Assembly: GCA_016199325.1 (NCBI GenBank) | Contig: JACQGW010000302.1 | Span: 1 to 15,250, forward strand | Reading direction: 5' to 3' | Source of the DNA: Chloroflexota bacterium | Lineage (GTDB): Bacteria > Chloroflexota > Dehalococcoidia > JACQGW01 | DNA: 15,250 nucleotides | In this document: positions 1-6,798 of the stretch, piece by piece | Numbering within the stretch: the stretch's first letter is position 1 | Layout: each line of letters begins with the position of its first letter | Notes under the pieces: generated by a model | Database searches by the model: none | Told to the model about the DNA's origin: nothing | Seen by the model: only the letters and a program-made list of their open reading frames with translations | Position numbers and translations under genes: made by a program

Positions 1-16
1 CGATGACATTCCGAGG

Positions 17-116
17 TATCTTCTCAATAGTTCGGGGTGGACGCAACCGCGGCGGTCCGGGAGCCCAATGATTCCGCCAAGGTGCCTTCGGCTCCCCCCG
101 AATTATTGAGAGGATA
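17..116. repeat. Imperfect 21-bp inverted repeat pair, possible MITE remnant
   Basis: The arms are 17-37 and 96-116, with 19 of 21 positions complementary and a 58-bp centre. The left arm reads through TTCTCAATAGTTCGGGG and the right through CCCCGAATTATTGAGAG. There is no open frame inside. A unit of about 100 bp with terminal inverted repeats and no coding capacity looks like a miniature transposable element or a mobile palindrome. No target-site duplication was recognised. Confidence 0.5.
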
Positions 117-140
117 CGCCAGAGAGATGCTTCGCTGCGG

Positions 141-316
141 CTCAGCATGACAGGCGAGGGGCGGCGGCTCAGTATGACGGGCGAGGGACGGCGGCTCAGC
201 ATGACGGGCGAGGGACGGCGGCTCAGCATGACGGGCGAGGGGCCGCGGCTCAGTATGACGGGCGAGGGGCGGCGGCTCAGCATGACGGGCGAGGGGCGGC
301 GGCTCAGTATGACAGG
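141..316. repeat. 27-bp tandem repeat, 6 full copies plus a partial seventh
   Basis: Copies start at 141, 168, 195, 222, 249, 276 and 303, an exact 27-bp period. The core is CTCAGCATGACGGGCGAGGG followed by a GC-rich CGGCGG tail. Copies differ only at a few sites: CAGCATG or CAGTATG, GACAGG or GACGGG, and GAGGG with GC, AC or CC. The last copy stops after about 14 bp. The first is preceded by GATGCTTCGCTGCGG, which resembles a common dispersed intergenic sequence. The period is a multiple of three, but no credible gene runs through it. Copy number may vary between strains. Confidence 0.9.
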
Positions 317-415
317 AGTCCCCTGAAAAAAGGCTCTTTGGCGCGAATCAAGCACCGATTTCACGAGTGTTTCCGCCAGTCCGATACGCGCGATCCGGCT
401 TTTTTCAGTGGACTC
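316..415. repeat. 17-bp inverted repeat pair just upstream of the hyuA-like gene
   Basis: The arms are 316-332 (GAGTCCCCTGAAAAAAG) and 399-415 (CTTTTTTCAGTGGACTC), complementary at 16 of 17 positions with a 66-bp centre. The ATGAC sequences at 309-313 and 416-420 could be a short target duplication, but the left one is two bases away from the arm, so this is weak. The unit ends 37 bp before the hyuA-like start and probably contributes to its 5' leader. The T-rich right arm could act as a terminator or attenuator, or the unit could be a second small palindromic element. Confidence 0.5.
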
Positions 416-452
416 ATGACTGCGTTCCCACGAGTTCCTACGAGGGAGTGTG

Positions 453-2483
453 ATGGCAAACAGGGCAGATCGCTGCGGCGTCGGGATCGACGTCGGCGGC
501 ACGTTCACGGACCTGGTCCTTCGCGACGAGGAGACCGGTGAGCTGAGTCTCGAAAAGCGCCCGACCACCCCGGCGGACCCGTCCATCGGCACGCTCGCGG
601 GCGTCTCGGCGCTGCTATGCACCGGCGCGGCGCAACGGGACGGTGTGGCCGTTGTGCGCCACGGCACTACCGTCGCCACCAACGCGCTCCTCGAGCGGCG
701 CGGCGCCGTGGTTGGACTGCTCACCACGGCGGGATTCCAGGACGTCCTCGAGATCGGCCGCTGCAAGCGGACGGACGTCTATGACCTTCAGTGGCAGCGG
801 ACGCCGCCGCTGGTGCCCCGGCATCTGCGCCGGGAGGTGGACGAGCGGATTCTGGCCGACGGCAGCGTGCTCCGTCCGCTCAACGTGGAAGACCTGCGGC
901 GCCAAACGGCGCTGCTGCGCGGGGCTGGAGTCACGGCGCTGGCGATCGCCTTCGTGAACTCGTACGCCAATCCGGCGCACGAGCGGGCGGCGGCGGAGCT
1001 GCTGCGGGAGATCTGGCCGGAAGTCCTGGTTTCCCAGTCGACCGAGCTGTCGTCGGAGCTTGGCGAGTACGAGCGGACCAATCTGGCCGTCGTCAACGCG
1101 TTCCTGCAACCGGTCATGGCCGGCTATCTCCGGCGCCTCCAGTCCGGCCTGGTCGAACAGGGCGTCCGGGCGCCTCTCCAGATCATGCAGTCCAACGGCG
1201 GCGCGGCGGACGTCGAGCAGGCGGCCAGATTCCCGGCCCGAGCGCTCCTCTCCGGGCCGGCGGCCGGCGTCGCCGGGGCCGTGCAGGAGGCGCAGGCGGC
1301 CGGAATCGAGAACATCATCACCTTCGACATGGGTGGCACGAGCTGCGACGTCAGCCTCGTGCGGGGCGCGCGTGCCGAGACGAGCGGGACCAACCGAATC
1401 GGCCAGCTCCCCTTGACCCTTCCCATGCTGGACCTGACGACCATCGGCGCTGGAGGCGGCAGCATCGCGTCTGCCGTGGCCGGCGCACTCAAGGTCGGGC
1501 CGGAAAGCGCGGGCGCCAGCCCCGGCCCGGCGAGCTACGGCCAGGGGGGAACGCGCCCGACCGTCACCGACGCCTGGCTGCTCACCGGCCTCCTCGGCGA
1601 CTCCAGCCGGCTGGGCGGCAGCCTGCGGCTGGACCGGTCGGCGGCCGTCGCGGCGATGGCCGGACTGGCAAACGCGTTGGGCATGTCGATCCTCGACGCG
1701 GCGCGCGGCGTCATCCGCGTCGTTCAGGCGAACATGGCCAACGCCGTGCGCGCCGTGTCGACTCGCCGGGGGTTCGATCCGCGGCACTTCACCCTCGTGG
1801 CCTACGGGGGGGCCGGCCCGCTGGCGGCCGTGGAGGTGGCGCGGCAGATCGGCGTCCCCAGGGTGCTCATTCCCGCTCTCCCGGGCCTGCTGTGCGCGCT
1901 GGGCGCGCTGGGCGCCGACCTCCGGTATGAGCTGCGGCGGTCGGTGTTCATCCGTCTCGACGATGCCGCGGCGCAGATGGCCCTCGACCGGTCGCTGCGG
2001 GAAGTGGAGCTGGCCTGTCGGGCGCAGATGCCCACCGACGTCGAGGGCGCCGAGGTGGAGCGCATGGCATACCTGCGGTATCGGGGACAGCCCCACGCCC
2101 TGGGGGTCGTCCTCCCCACAGAGACGCCGACGCCCGAGCATCTGCGCGCGCTCTTCGAGGCCGAGTACGCGCGCGAGTACGTTCGCACCCGGCCCGACCA
2201 GCCCGTCGAAGTGCGCTCGATCTCGATCGCCGTCGTCAAGGCGGTGTCCTGGCAGCGCCGGCCCTCGTCCTTGACGGGCGTGGCCCCGCCCGCCTCCGAG
2301 CGACCAGTCGACGTCCTGGGCGGGCAGATCCGCTGCCCGGTCGTCCAGCGGCAGGCGATTCGGCAGGGCGCCGTGCTGGTGGGCCCGTGCCTGATCGAGC
2401 AGGCCGACTCGACCACCTGGCTGCCGCCGCGGTCACAGGCGCGCTGTGACGCTCTCGGGAATCTGCTGGTGGAGGTCGGTTGA
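453..2483 (+). CDS. hyuA: HyuA-type hydantoinase / oxoprolinase subunit A
   Basis: This is a hydantoinase/oxoprolinase alpha-type subunit. Such enzymes use an actin/hexokinase-like ATP fold to open cyclic amides such as N-methylhydantoin or 5-oxoproline, usually with a HyuB partner, in the cytoplasm. Visible signatures are the first phosphate loop GVGIDVGGTFTD (9-20), the second phosphate motif DMGGTSCD (292-299), a GAGGGS segment shortly after it, and YGGAGPLAA (451-459) in the C-terminal half. At 676 residues it is full length for the family. ATG 453 is preferred over GTG 450 because GAGGGAG (442-448) then lies 4 nt upstream. Its stop overlaps the HyuB start as TGATG, so the two are probably translationally coupled. 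The substrate cannot be read from sequence; acetophenone or acetone carboxylase subunits are related alternatives. Confidence 0.92.
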   Translation: MANRADRCGVGIDVGGTFTDLVLRDEETGELSLEKRPTTPADPSIGTLAGVSALLCTGAAQRDGVAVVRHGTTVATNALLERRGAVVGLLTTAGFQDVLEIGRCKRTDVYDLQWQRTPPLVPRHLRREVDERILADGSVLRPLNVEDLRRQTALLRGAGVTALAIAFVNSYANPAHERAAAELLREIWPEVLVSQSTELSSELGEYERTNLAVVNAFLQPVMAGYLRRLQSGLVEQGVRAPLQIMQSNGGAADVEQAARFPARALLSGPAAGVAGAVQEAQAAGIENIITFDMGGTSCDVSLVRGARAETSGTNRIGQLPLTLPMLDLTTIGAGGGSIASAVAGALKVGPESAGASPGPASYGQGGTRPTVTDAWLLTGLLGDSSRLGGSLRLDRSAAVAAMAGLANALGMSILDAARGVIRVVQANMANAVRAVSTRRGFDPRHFTLVAYGGAGPLAAVEVARQIGVPRVLIPALPGLLCALGALGADLRYELRRSVFIRLDDAAAQMALDRSLREVELACRAQMPTDVEGAEVERMAYLRYRGQPHALGVVLPTETPTPEHLRALFEAEYAREYVRTRPDQPVEVRSISIAVVKAVSWQRRPSSLTGVAPPASERPVDVLGGQIRCPVVQRQAIRQGAVLVGPCLIEQADSTTWLPPRSQARCDALGNLLVEVG

Positions 2484-4162
2484 TGCTGCGCGGTGCGGAC
2501 GTTTCCTTCGATCCGATTCTGCTCGAAGTCATCAGCGGCGCGCTGCAGTTCGCGGCCGACGAGATGGGCTACGTGCTCGGGCGCACGGCCTACTCGAACG
2601 TCGTCTACGATACCCAGGACTTCAACACGTCGCTGCTGGCGCCCGATGCCAGCCTGGTCGCCAGCGGGTCGTTCTTGCCGCTGCACGTCGGCGTCATGCC
2701 CGAGGCGCTGGAGCACAGCCTCAGGCGGCTGGGCGCCGAAAACCTGCGCGAGGGCGACATCCTGATCAGCAACGACCCGTTCCGCGGCGGAACCCATCTG
2801 CCGGACGTCATGCTCTTCAAGCCGGTCTTCGACGGCGAGCGACTTCTGGGGTACGCGGCGAACCTGGCGCACTGGGCGGACGTCGGCGGGCGCGTGCTGG
2901 GGGGGATGTCGTGCGACGCGACCGAGATGTTCCAGGAGGGCCTCCTCATCTCGCCGGCCTGGTTGTATCGGGAGGGGCGACTGGACGAGACGCTGATCCG
3001 GATGATCCGGGACAACGTCCGCCTGCCGGAGGAGGTGTTCGGCGACCTCATGGCGCAGGTCGCCGCCTGCGAGACCGGCGCCCGCCGGCTGCGGGACCTC
3101 GCGGCGGAGCACGGCGCCGACACCCTGGACACCGCGATGGCTGCCCTTCAGGCGCATTCCGAGCGCCGAACCCGAGAGGCGCTGGCGGCCCTACCGCGCG
3201 GCGTCTACGTCGCCGAGGACTACCTGGACAACGATGGCCTGAATCCCGAGCCGGTGCGCATCCGCGTTGCCGTTCGGACCGGCGGGGACCACATCGAGGT
3301 CGACTTCACCGGCAGCCATCCGCAGACCGAAGGCCCGGTCAACTGCACGCTCGCGACGACGCGCTCCTGCGTCTATTTCGTCGTGCATACCATCACCGAC
3401 CCCTCCATCCCCGACAACGCCGGCTGCCATCGGCCGGTGACGATCAACGCGCCAGAGGGATCGGTGGTCAACCCGCGTTTCCCAGCCGGGACGGGCCCGC
3501 GGGCGGCAACGTATATGCGGGTAACGGACGCCCTCTATCGGGCTCTCGCCCAGGCATTGCCGGACAGGATTCCTGCCGCCTGTGATGGAACCATCGTCGG
3601 GAGCCGGATCTACGGCCGGACAGCGGCGGGCGGCTACTTCTGGCACAACGATGGGATGGTCGGGGGGATCGGCGGACGCCCGGGGCGGGATGGCGTCGAC
3701 GGCGTCTCCTCGGGCATCGTCAACTATCAGAACCGCTGCACCGAGGAGCTGGAGCGCCGATCCCCGATCCTCGTCGAGCACTACGGCCTGGTGCCCGATT
3801 CGGGCGGCGCGGGCCAATACCGGGGCGGACTCGGCATCCAGCGCAACGTTCGTCTGCTGGCCGACGCACACCTGACGATCCGCAACGAGCGGGAGAAGAT
3901 CCCCGCCTGGGGCCTGAACGGCGGCAAGTCCGGGGCGACGAGCGCCGTGCTGGTGAATGGGCAGCGGATCAACCCCAAGTCGACCCATCTGCCGCTCCGG
4001 AAAGGGGACCTGCTGACGATGCGGACGGCCGGAGCCGGCGGCTGGGGAGACCCGTCGTGTCGGGAGATCGCCGCCGTCGAGCGGGACGTGCAGGAGGGAA
4101 AGATCAGCCCGGATCGCGCCCGGACCGAATATGGATACCCAAGAGGAGGAGTGAACCCATGA
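2483..4162 (+). CDS. hyuB: HyuB-type hydantoinase / oxoprolinase subunit B
   Basis: This is the B subunit partner of the preceding gene, in the N-methylhydantoinase B / acetone carboxylase alpha-like family. It shows the family motif NDPFRGGTHLPD (97-108), AHWADVGG (129-136), the VDFTGS segment before GPVN in the middle, and the glycine-rich C-terminal GAGGWGDP. The 559 residues match the usual length. ATG 2483 is chosen because GGAGG (2471-2475) sits 7 nt upstream; a TTG at 2480 is less likely. It overlaps hyuA by one base (TGATG) and its own stop overlaps the next start (ATGA at 4159-4162). The operon therefore seems built for stoichiometric A and B production. No disruption is visible. Family assignment is firm; substrate is not. 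Confidence 0.92.
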   Translation: MLRGADVSFDPILLEVISGALQFAADEMGYVLGRTAYSNVVYDTQDFNTSLLAPDASLVASGSFLPLHVGVMPEALEHSLRRLGAENLREGDILISNDPFRGGTHLPDVMLFKPVFDGERLLGYAANLAHWADVGGRVLGGMSCDATEMFQEGLLISPAWLYREGRLDETLIRMIRDNVRLPEEVFGDLMAQVAACETGARRLRDLAAEHGADTLDTAMAALQAHSERRTREALAALPRGVYVAEDYLDNDGLNPEPVRIRVAVRTGGDHIEVDFTGSHPQTEGPVNCTLATTRSCVYFVVHTITDPSIPDNAGCHRPVTINAPEGSVVNPRFPAGTGPRAATYMRVTDALYRALAQALPDRIPAACDGTIVGSRIYGRTAAGGYFWHNDGMVGGIGGRPGRDGVDGVSSGIVNYQNRCTEELERRSPILVEHYGLVPDSGGAGQYRGGLGIQRNVRLLADAHLTIRNEREKIPAWGLNGGKSGATSAVLVNGQRINPKSTHLPLRKGDLLTMRTAGAGGWGDPSCREIAAVERDVQEGKISPDRARTEYGYPRGGVNP

Positions 4163-5292
4163 ACGTCTACGAGCGTCTTGGCATTCGTACCCTGATCAAT
4201 GCCCGGGGGACGCACAGCGTGCTCGGCGGCTCGATCCCATCGCCCGAAGTCTTCGCCGCCATGGCCGAGGCGTCGCAGCACTTCGTCGAGCTCTCCGAGC
4301 TCCAGCGTGCCGCGGGCAAGGTGATCGCCCGTGTCACTGGGGCCGAGGCCGGCTATGTGACGGGGAGCGCGGCTGCGGGTATCTTGCTCGCGACCGCCGC
4401 CTGCATCGCCGGCCCCGATCCCGCCCGCCTCTACCGCTTGCCGGATACGACCGGCATGCGCGACGAGATCGTCGTCCACCGATCACAGCGCCACAGCTAC
4501 GACAACCAGGCATGCGTCGCCGGTGGGCGTTTCGTCGAGATCGGCTTGACCTCCAGCACGCAGGAGTGGGAGCTGGAGAGCGCGATCGGCGACAGGACGG
4601 CGGCGGTGTTCTACACCGTCTCGCCGCTGCTCCGATCCGGGTTCCTGCCGCTGGAGGACGTGATTCGGATTGCGCACGCCCGCGGCATCCCGGTCTACGT
4701 CGACGCGGCCTCCATGCTGCCGCCCGCCGAAAACCTCCGCCGTTTCATCGCGATGGGCGCCGACCTGGTCATCTTCAGCGGCGGCAAAGGCCTTCACGGG
4801 CCCCAGCCGAGCGGAATCCTGGCCGGCCGCGCCGATCTGGTCGAGGCGGCCAGGCTGTCCGGCAGCCCCTACCGCGGCGTGGGCCGAGGATCCAAAGTGT
4901 CGCGCGAGCAGATCGTGGGCCTGCTCACCGCGCTGGAGATCTACGTCCAGCGCGATCACGCCGCCGATCAGGCCCGCTGGCATCGCCAGGTCGAGACCGT
5001 CGTCCGCGCCGTCCAGGCGCTGGACCTCCCGGGCGTCACGGCCACCGTCGTCGACGATCCCGAACGGGTCCAGTTGCCGGAGGCGCACCTCCACTTCCGG
5101 CCCGGCGTCGCCGAGCGGAGCGCGGCCCAGGTCGGTGAGGAGCTCATGGCCGGAGATCCCCGGGTCGCGACCGATCGGCAGGGGAATACGCTCATCGTGA
5201 ACCCGCAGATGCTGGCCGAGGGCCAGGAAGCGATCATCGCCGAGCGGCTGGTCGCGCTGCTGCACGCCCCGGAGATCGGCGTGGGGACGTAG
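4159..5292 (+). CDS. SelA-like PLP-dependent enzyme (fold type I)
   Basis: This is a 377-residue PLP enzyme of the SelA / D-glucosaminate-6-phosphate ammonia-lyase-like group. The likely Schiff-base lysine is K210 in FSGGKGLHGPQPSGIL (206-221). The pyridine-nitrogen aspartate is D182 in VYVDAASMLPP. The N-terminal INARGTHSVLGGS (13-25) and GYVTGSAAAG (65-74) are typical of this group. ATG 4159 has AGAGGAGGAG (4142-4151) 7 nt upstream and overlaps the HyuB stop. It is shorter than genuine selenocysteine synthase, which is usually around 450 residues or more, and belongs to the hyu operon. An elimination, racemase or lyase role on a hydantoinase product is therefore more likely than Sec-tRNA synthesis. 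That role is inference. Confidence 0.85.
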   Translation: MNVYERLGIRTLINARGTHSVLGGSIPSPEVFAAMAEASQHFVELSELQRAAGKVIARVTGAEAGYVTGSAAAGILLATAACIAGPDPARLYRLPDTTGMRDEIVVHRSQRHSYDNQACVAGGRFVEIGLTSSTQEWELESAIGDRTAAVFYTVSPLLRSGFLPLEDVIRIAHARGIPVYVDAASMLPPAENLRRFIAMGADLVIFSGGKGLHGPQPSGILAGRADLVEAARLSGSPYRGVGRGSKVSREQIVGLLTALEIYVQRDHAADQARWHRQVETVVRAVQALDLPGVTATVVDDPERVQLPEAHLHFRPGVAERSAAQVGEELMAGDPRVATDRQGNTLIVNPQMLAEGQEAIIAERLVALLHAPEIGVGT

Positions 5293-5317
5293 GCGCCTAT
5301 TGCCGCTCGGCCGGCAT

Positions 5318-5413
5318 CCAGCAATCAGCGGTCAGCGATCAGTCCCTGGCGACGGCACCCCGGTCAGACCTGCCGAGCCGTCGCCCTCCTGAGGGCTGAC
5401 CGCTGATCGCTGG
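5318..5413. repeat. Nested inverted repeat downstream of the hyu operon
   Basis: The outer arms 5318-5335 (CCAGCAATCAGCGGTCAG) and 5396-5413 (CTGACCGCTGATCGCTGG) are complementary at 17 of 18 positions. An inner pair, 5348-5356 (GGCGACGGC) and 5377-5385 (GCCGTCGCC), is perfect. The RNA would form a long two-step hairpin about 26 bp after the PLP gene stop. There is no T-run, so it is not a classical intrinsic terminator. The CAGCGGTCAGCGATCAG wording resembles dispersed palindromes seen in several high-GC phyla. It may still insulate the operon or stabilise its 3' end. Confidence 0.6.
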
Positions 5414-5437
5414 ACGCTGGCCGTCGTCGATACGGTC

Positions 5438-5467
5438 TTGCAGACCGCTCCTCAGTCCGGCTATACT
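5438..5467 (+). promoter_or_regulatory. Sigma70-like promoter for the candidate structured RNA
   Basis: The -35 element is TTGCAG (5438-5443) and the -10 element is TATACT (5462-5467), with an 18-nt spacer. Transcription would start near 5473-5475, exactly at the base of the large 5' hairpin GGGTCCGT...ACGGACCC. That coincidence strengthens both calls. Confidence 0.6.
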
Positions 5468-5472
5468 TCATT

Positions 5473-5896
5473 GGGTCCGTCGAGCGGCTCCAGGTGCGGA
5501 GCGCTCAACGCACACAGCGCTGGGAGCCGCACGGACCCGGGAAAGGCAGGACGTCCATGGCGAATATGGTGCGGGTGGTTGCCCCCAGAACTGCATACGC
5601 CGTCGTGCCTGCTGCCCGGTAGAAGCTTCAGCCACGTCTTAGCCGTCCCCCTCCCATCTCGCTGAATCCCCGTGGCCGCGGGCGCTGCGGCGCCTGTGGC
5701 CTTTGCGCGCCCGAAACGCCGCCGAAGCGCGCCGCGACGCTCTTGACCTGACAGGAGAGCAACTCGGCGCCGGGCGTGGGAGCACCATCCGGAGCTGCCG
5801 GAGCGCGAGGCAGCGAGTACGCTTATGCACGTAGCGTCGAGCACTCCCTGAAGACGAGGCCACAGGACGAAATATCCTGTGGCCTCGTCGTTTCTT
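5473..5896 (+). ncRNA. Candidate structured RNA of about 420 nt, family unknown
   Basis: No convincing gene lies here, but the DNA looks like a complete transcription unit. It starts at the predicted start site with a three-part hairpin: 5473-5480 pairs with 5531-5538 (8 bp), 5484-5491 with 5523-5530 (8 bp) and 5500-5505 with 5516-5521 (6 bp). A second stem pairs 5544-5548 with 5606-5610 and 5550-5553 with 5601-5604. Another possible short pairing is GCTCT with AGAGC near 5739-5760. It ends in a strong terminator (5853-5896). A 21-codon frame (5557-5622, MANMVRVVAPRTAYAVVPAA then R) sits inside stem 2 and could be a leader peptide. I see no tmRNA, RNase P, SRP or T-box consensus. It could instead be a long attenuating leader of the RNHCP gene. 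Confidence 0.5.
5853..5896 (+). terminator. Strong intrinsic terminator or attenuator
   Basis: A perfect 15-bp stem pairs 5853-5867 (GACGAGGCCACAGGA) with 5875-5889 (TCCTGTGGCCTCGTC). The loop is 7 nt and GTTTCTT follows. This is the best terminator in the window. It lies downstream of the candidate RNA and 166 bp before the RNHCP start, so it either ends the RNA or attenuates transcription into RNHCP. Confidence 0.8.
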
Positions 5897-5951
5897 GTCG
5901 ACGTCTCGATAACCGGCCATCGGCCGACTGACCAGAGAAAGGAAGTAGCCA

Positions 5952-6049
5952 ATGCGAACAGAGCAAGTTTGGACGCCGCAATCGTCCTCGACGCATCCCA
6001 AGACACGCCCGCACTGCCGGCAGGCCAGGCGGGTTTCGACGAGGAGTAG
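5952..6049 (+). other. Possible small frameshifted leader ORF upstream of RNHCP
   Basis: A good ribosome site, AAAGGAAG (5938-5945), lies 6 nt before ATG 5952, yet the frame from that ATG just runs on into the RNHCP gene out of frame. The frame one base away reads a plausible acidic peptide from GCG 5954 onward (NRASLDAAIVLDASQD, ending AGQAGFDEE). It stops at TAG 6047-6049, inside the RNHCP ribosome site. Inserting one G after ATG would give an intact 32-residue ORF. A one-base deletion, an assembly error or chance are all possible. Confidence 0.25.
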
Positions 6050-6055
6050 AAACCG

Positions 6056-6469
6056 GTGTCCAAAACGTATCGGAATCGGCAGGCGCGGCGGTGGTCGCCC
6101 TGCCGGAGCGAGGAGTTCCGCTGCCGCCGGTGCAAGATGTTTGTCGGCGCGGTGCCAACCGGCGGGCGCCATCGCAACCACTGTCCCTATTGCCTGTACT
6201 CCCGCCACGTCGACGGCAAGACGCCCGGCGATCGGGCGGGTGAGTGCGGCGGGTTGATGGCGCCAATCGGCGTCTTCACCCGCCCCAAGGGAGAGCACGT
6301 CGTCGTGCATCGCTGCCTCACCTGCGGGTTCGAGCGCTACAACCGGATTGCCGCCGACGACGACTTCGACCTGGTCCTGTCGCTGCCGTTCGTCGAGCGT
6401 CGCTCGAAGACGTGCGACCGGGTAGAGCCGACGGACGTCGGCCGACCCGACCAGACGCGGATCGCGTGA
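6056..6469 (+). CDS. RNHCP-domain zinc-ribbon protein
   Basis: This is a 137-residue protein with the family-defining RNHCP motif: RNHCPYCLYSRHVD (40-53), followed by PGDR (57-60), a CGG (64-66) and a C-terminal HRCLTCG (85-91). Three CxxC pairs (C23/C26, C43/C46, C87/C90) plus C64 point to one or two zinc sites. The N-terminus is strongly basic (NRQARRWSPCR), suggesting nucleic-acid or ribosome contact. The molecular function of RNHCP proteins is, as far as I know, not established. GTG 6056 is chosen because GAGGAG (6041-6046) lies 9 nt upstream and the domain begins soon after. The long structured region with a terminator upstream suggests attenuation control. The C-terminal tail after about 110 is not conserved-looking. 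Confidence 0.88.
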   Translation: MSKTYRNRQARRWSPCRSEEFRCRRCKMFVGAVPTGGRHRNHCPYCLYSRHVDGKTPGDRAGECGGLMAPIGVFTRPKGEHVVVHRCLTCGFERYNRIAADDDFDLVLSLPFVERRSKTCDRVEPTDVGRPDQTRIA

Positions 6470-6798
6470 TCCGAGGCAGGCTCTGTCCCATCCTCACGAG
6501 TTGCTTTCGCCTGAGTGCGCTCCCCGCCATTCGGCGTCAGGCGTCTTGTGCCGGGGTGGGCGTCAGAGTCTTGCCCAGCCGGACTCCCTCTCCCCCAGCC
6601 CATCTCCCACCGTGAGGAGAGGGAAGCCGGATCTGGCTCCCCTCGTCTCCCGTTCCCCCTCGGAATGGGGAAAGGGGCCGGGGGAAGGGGGCTGCCCGGT
6701 CGCGCGATCGCACTGTCGTCAGTTTGTTGTGGTAAACTCTGCCGCGCACCCTTCGTGTAGAGCAATGGCTGGGAGAACAACATGCACTGGAGACTGAC
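6470..6798. repeat. Gene-less spacer with CCCTCTCC/GGAGAGGG palindromes
   Basis: I see no gene in this spacer. Arms 6579-6593 (CCGGACTCCCTCTCC) and 6616-6630 (GGAGAGGGAAGCCGG) are complementary at 13 of 15 positions. A second hairpin pairs TTCCCC (6653-6658) with GGGGAA (6667-6672), and G-runs follow to 6691. This looks like a dispersed intergenic palindromic repeat of the CCCTCTCCC...GGGAGAGGG type. It may also end transcription of the RNHCP gene. The last 70 bp hold the likely promoter and leader of the selenoprotein gene. Confidence 0.5.
6730..6738 (+). promoter_or_regulatory. Possible extended -10 promoter of the selenoprotein gene
   Basis: TGGTAAACT (6730-6738) fits an extended -10 element (TGn followed by TAAACT). 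No good -35 is visible at 16-18 nt (GCACTG at best). It is the only AT-richer promoter-like site in the spacer and would give a leader of about 50 nt. Confidence 0.35.

Noticed and set aside
141..316. CRISPR array
   Set aside because: The 27-bp units are directly contiguous with no unique spacers and no cas genes nearby.
615..2141. 508-residue - strand ORF
   Set aside because: Antisense to hyuA; composition rich in R, H, Q, G and no recognisable motif.
1802..3157. 451-residue - strand ORF
   Set aside because: Spans the hyuA/hyuB junction antisense, with no motif; a high-GC shadow.
4159..5292. True selenocysteine synthase selA
   Set aside because: Short for SelA, locked into the hyu operon, and lacking selB or selC alongside; better viewed as a SelA-like catabolic enzyme.
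5473..5896. tmRNA or RNase P RNA
   Set aside because: Length is similar, but there is no 5'/3' acceptor pairing, no T-loop sequence, no tag ending in LAA, and no GAGGAAAGTCC core.
5461..6177. 238-residue - strand ORF across the RNA candidate
   Set aside because: Runs through hairpins and the terminator with no domain-like pattern or ribosome site.
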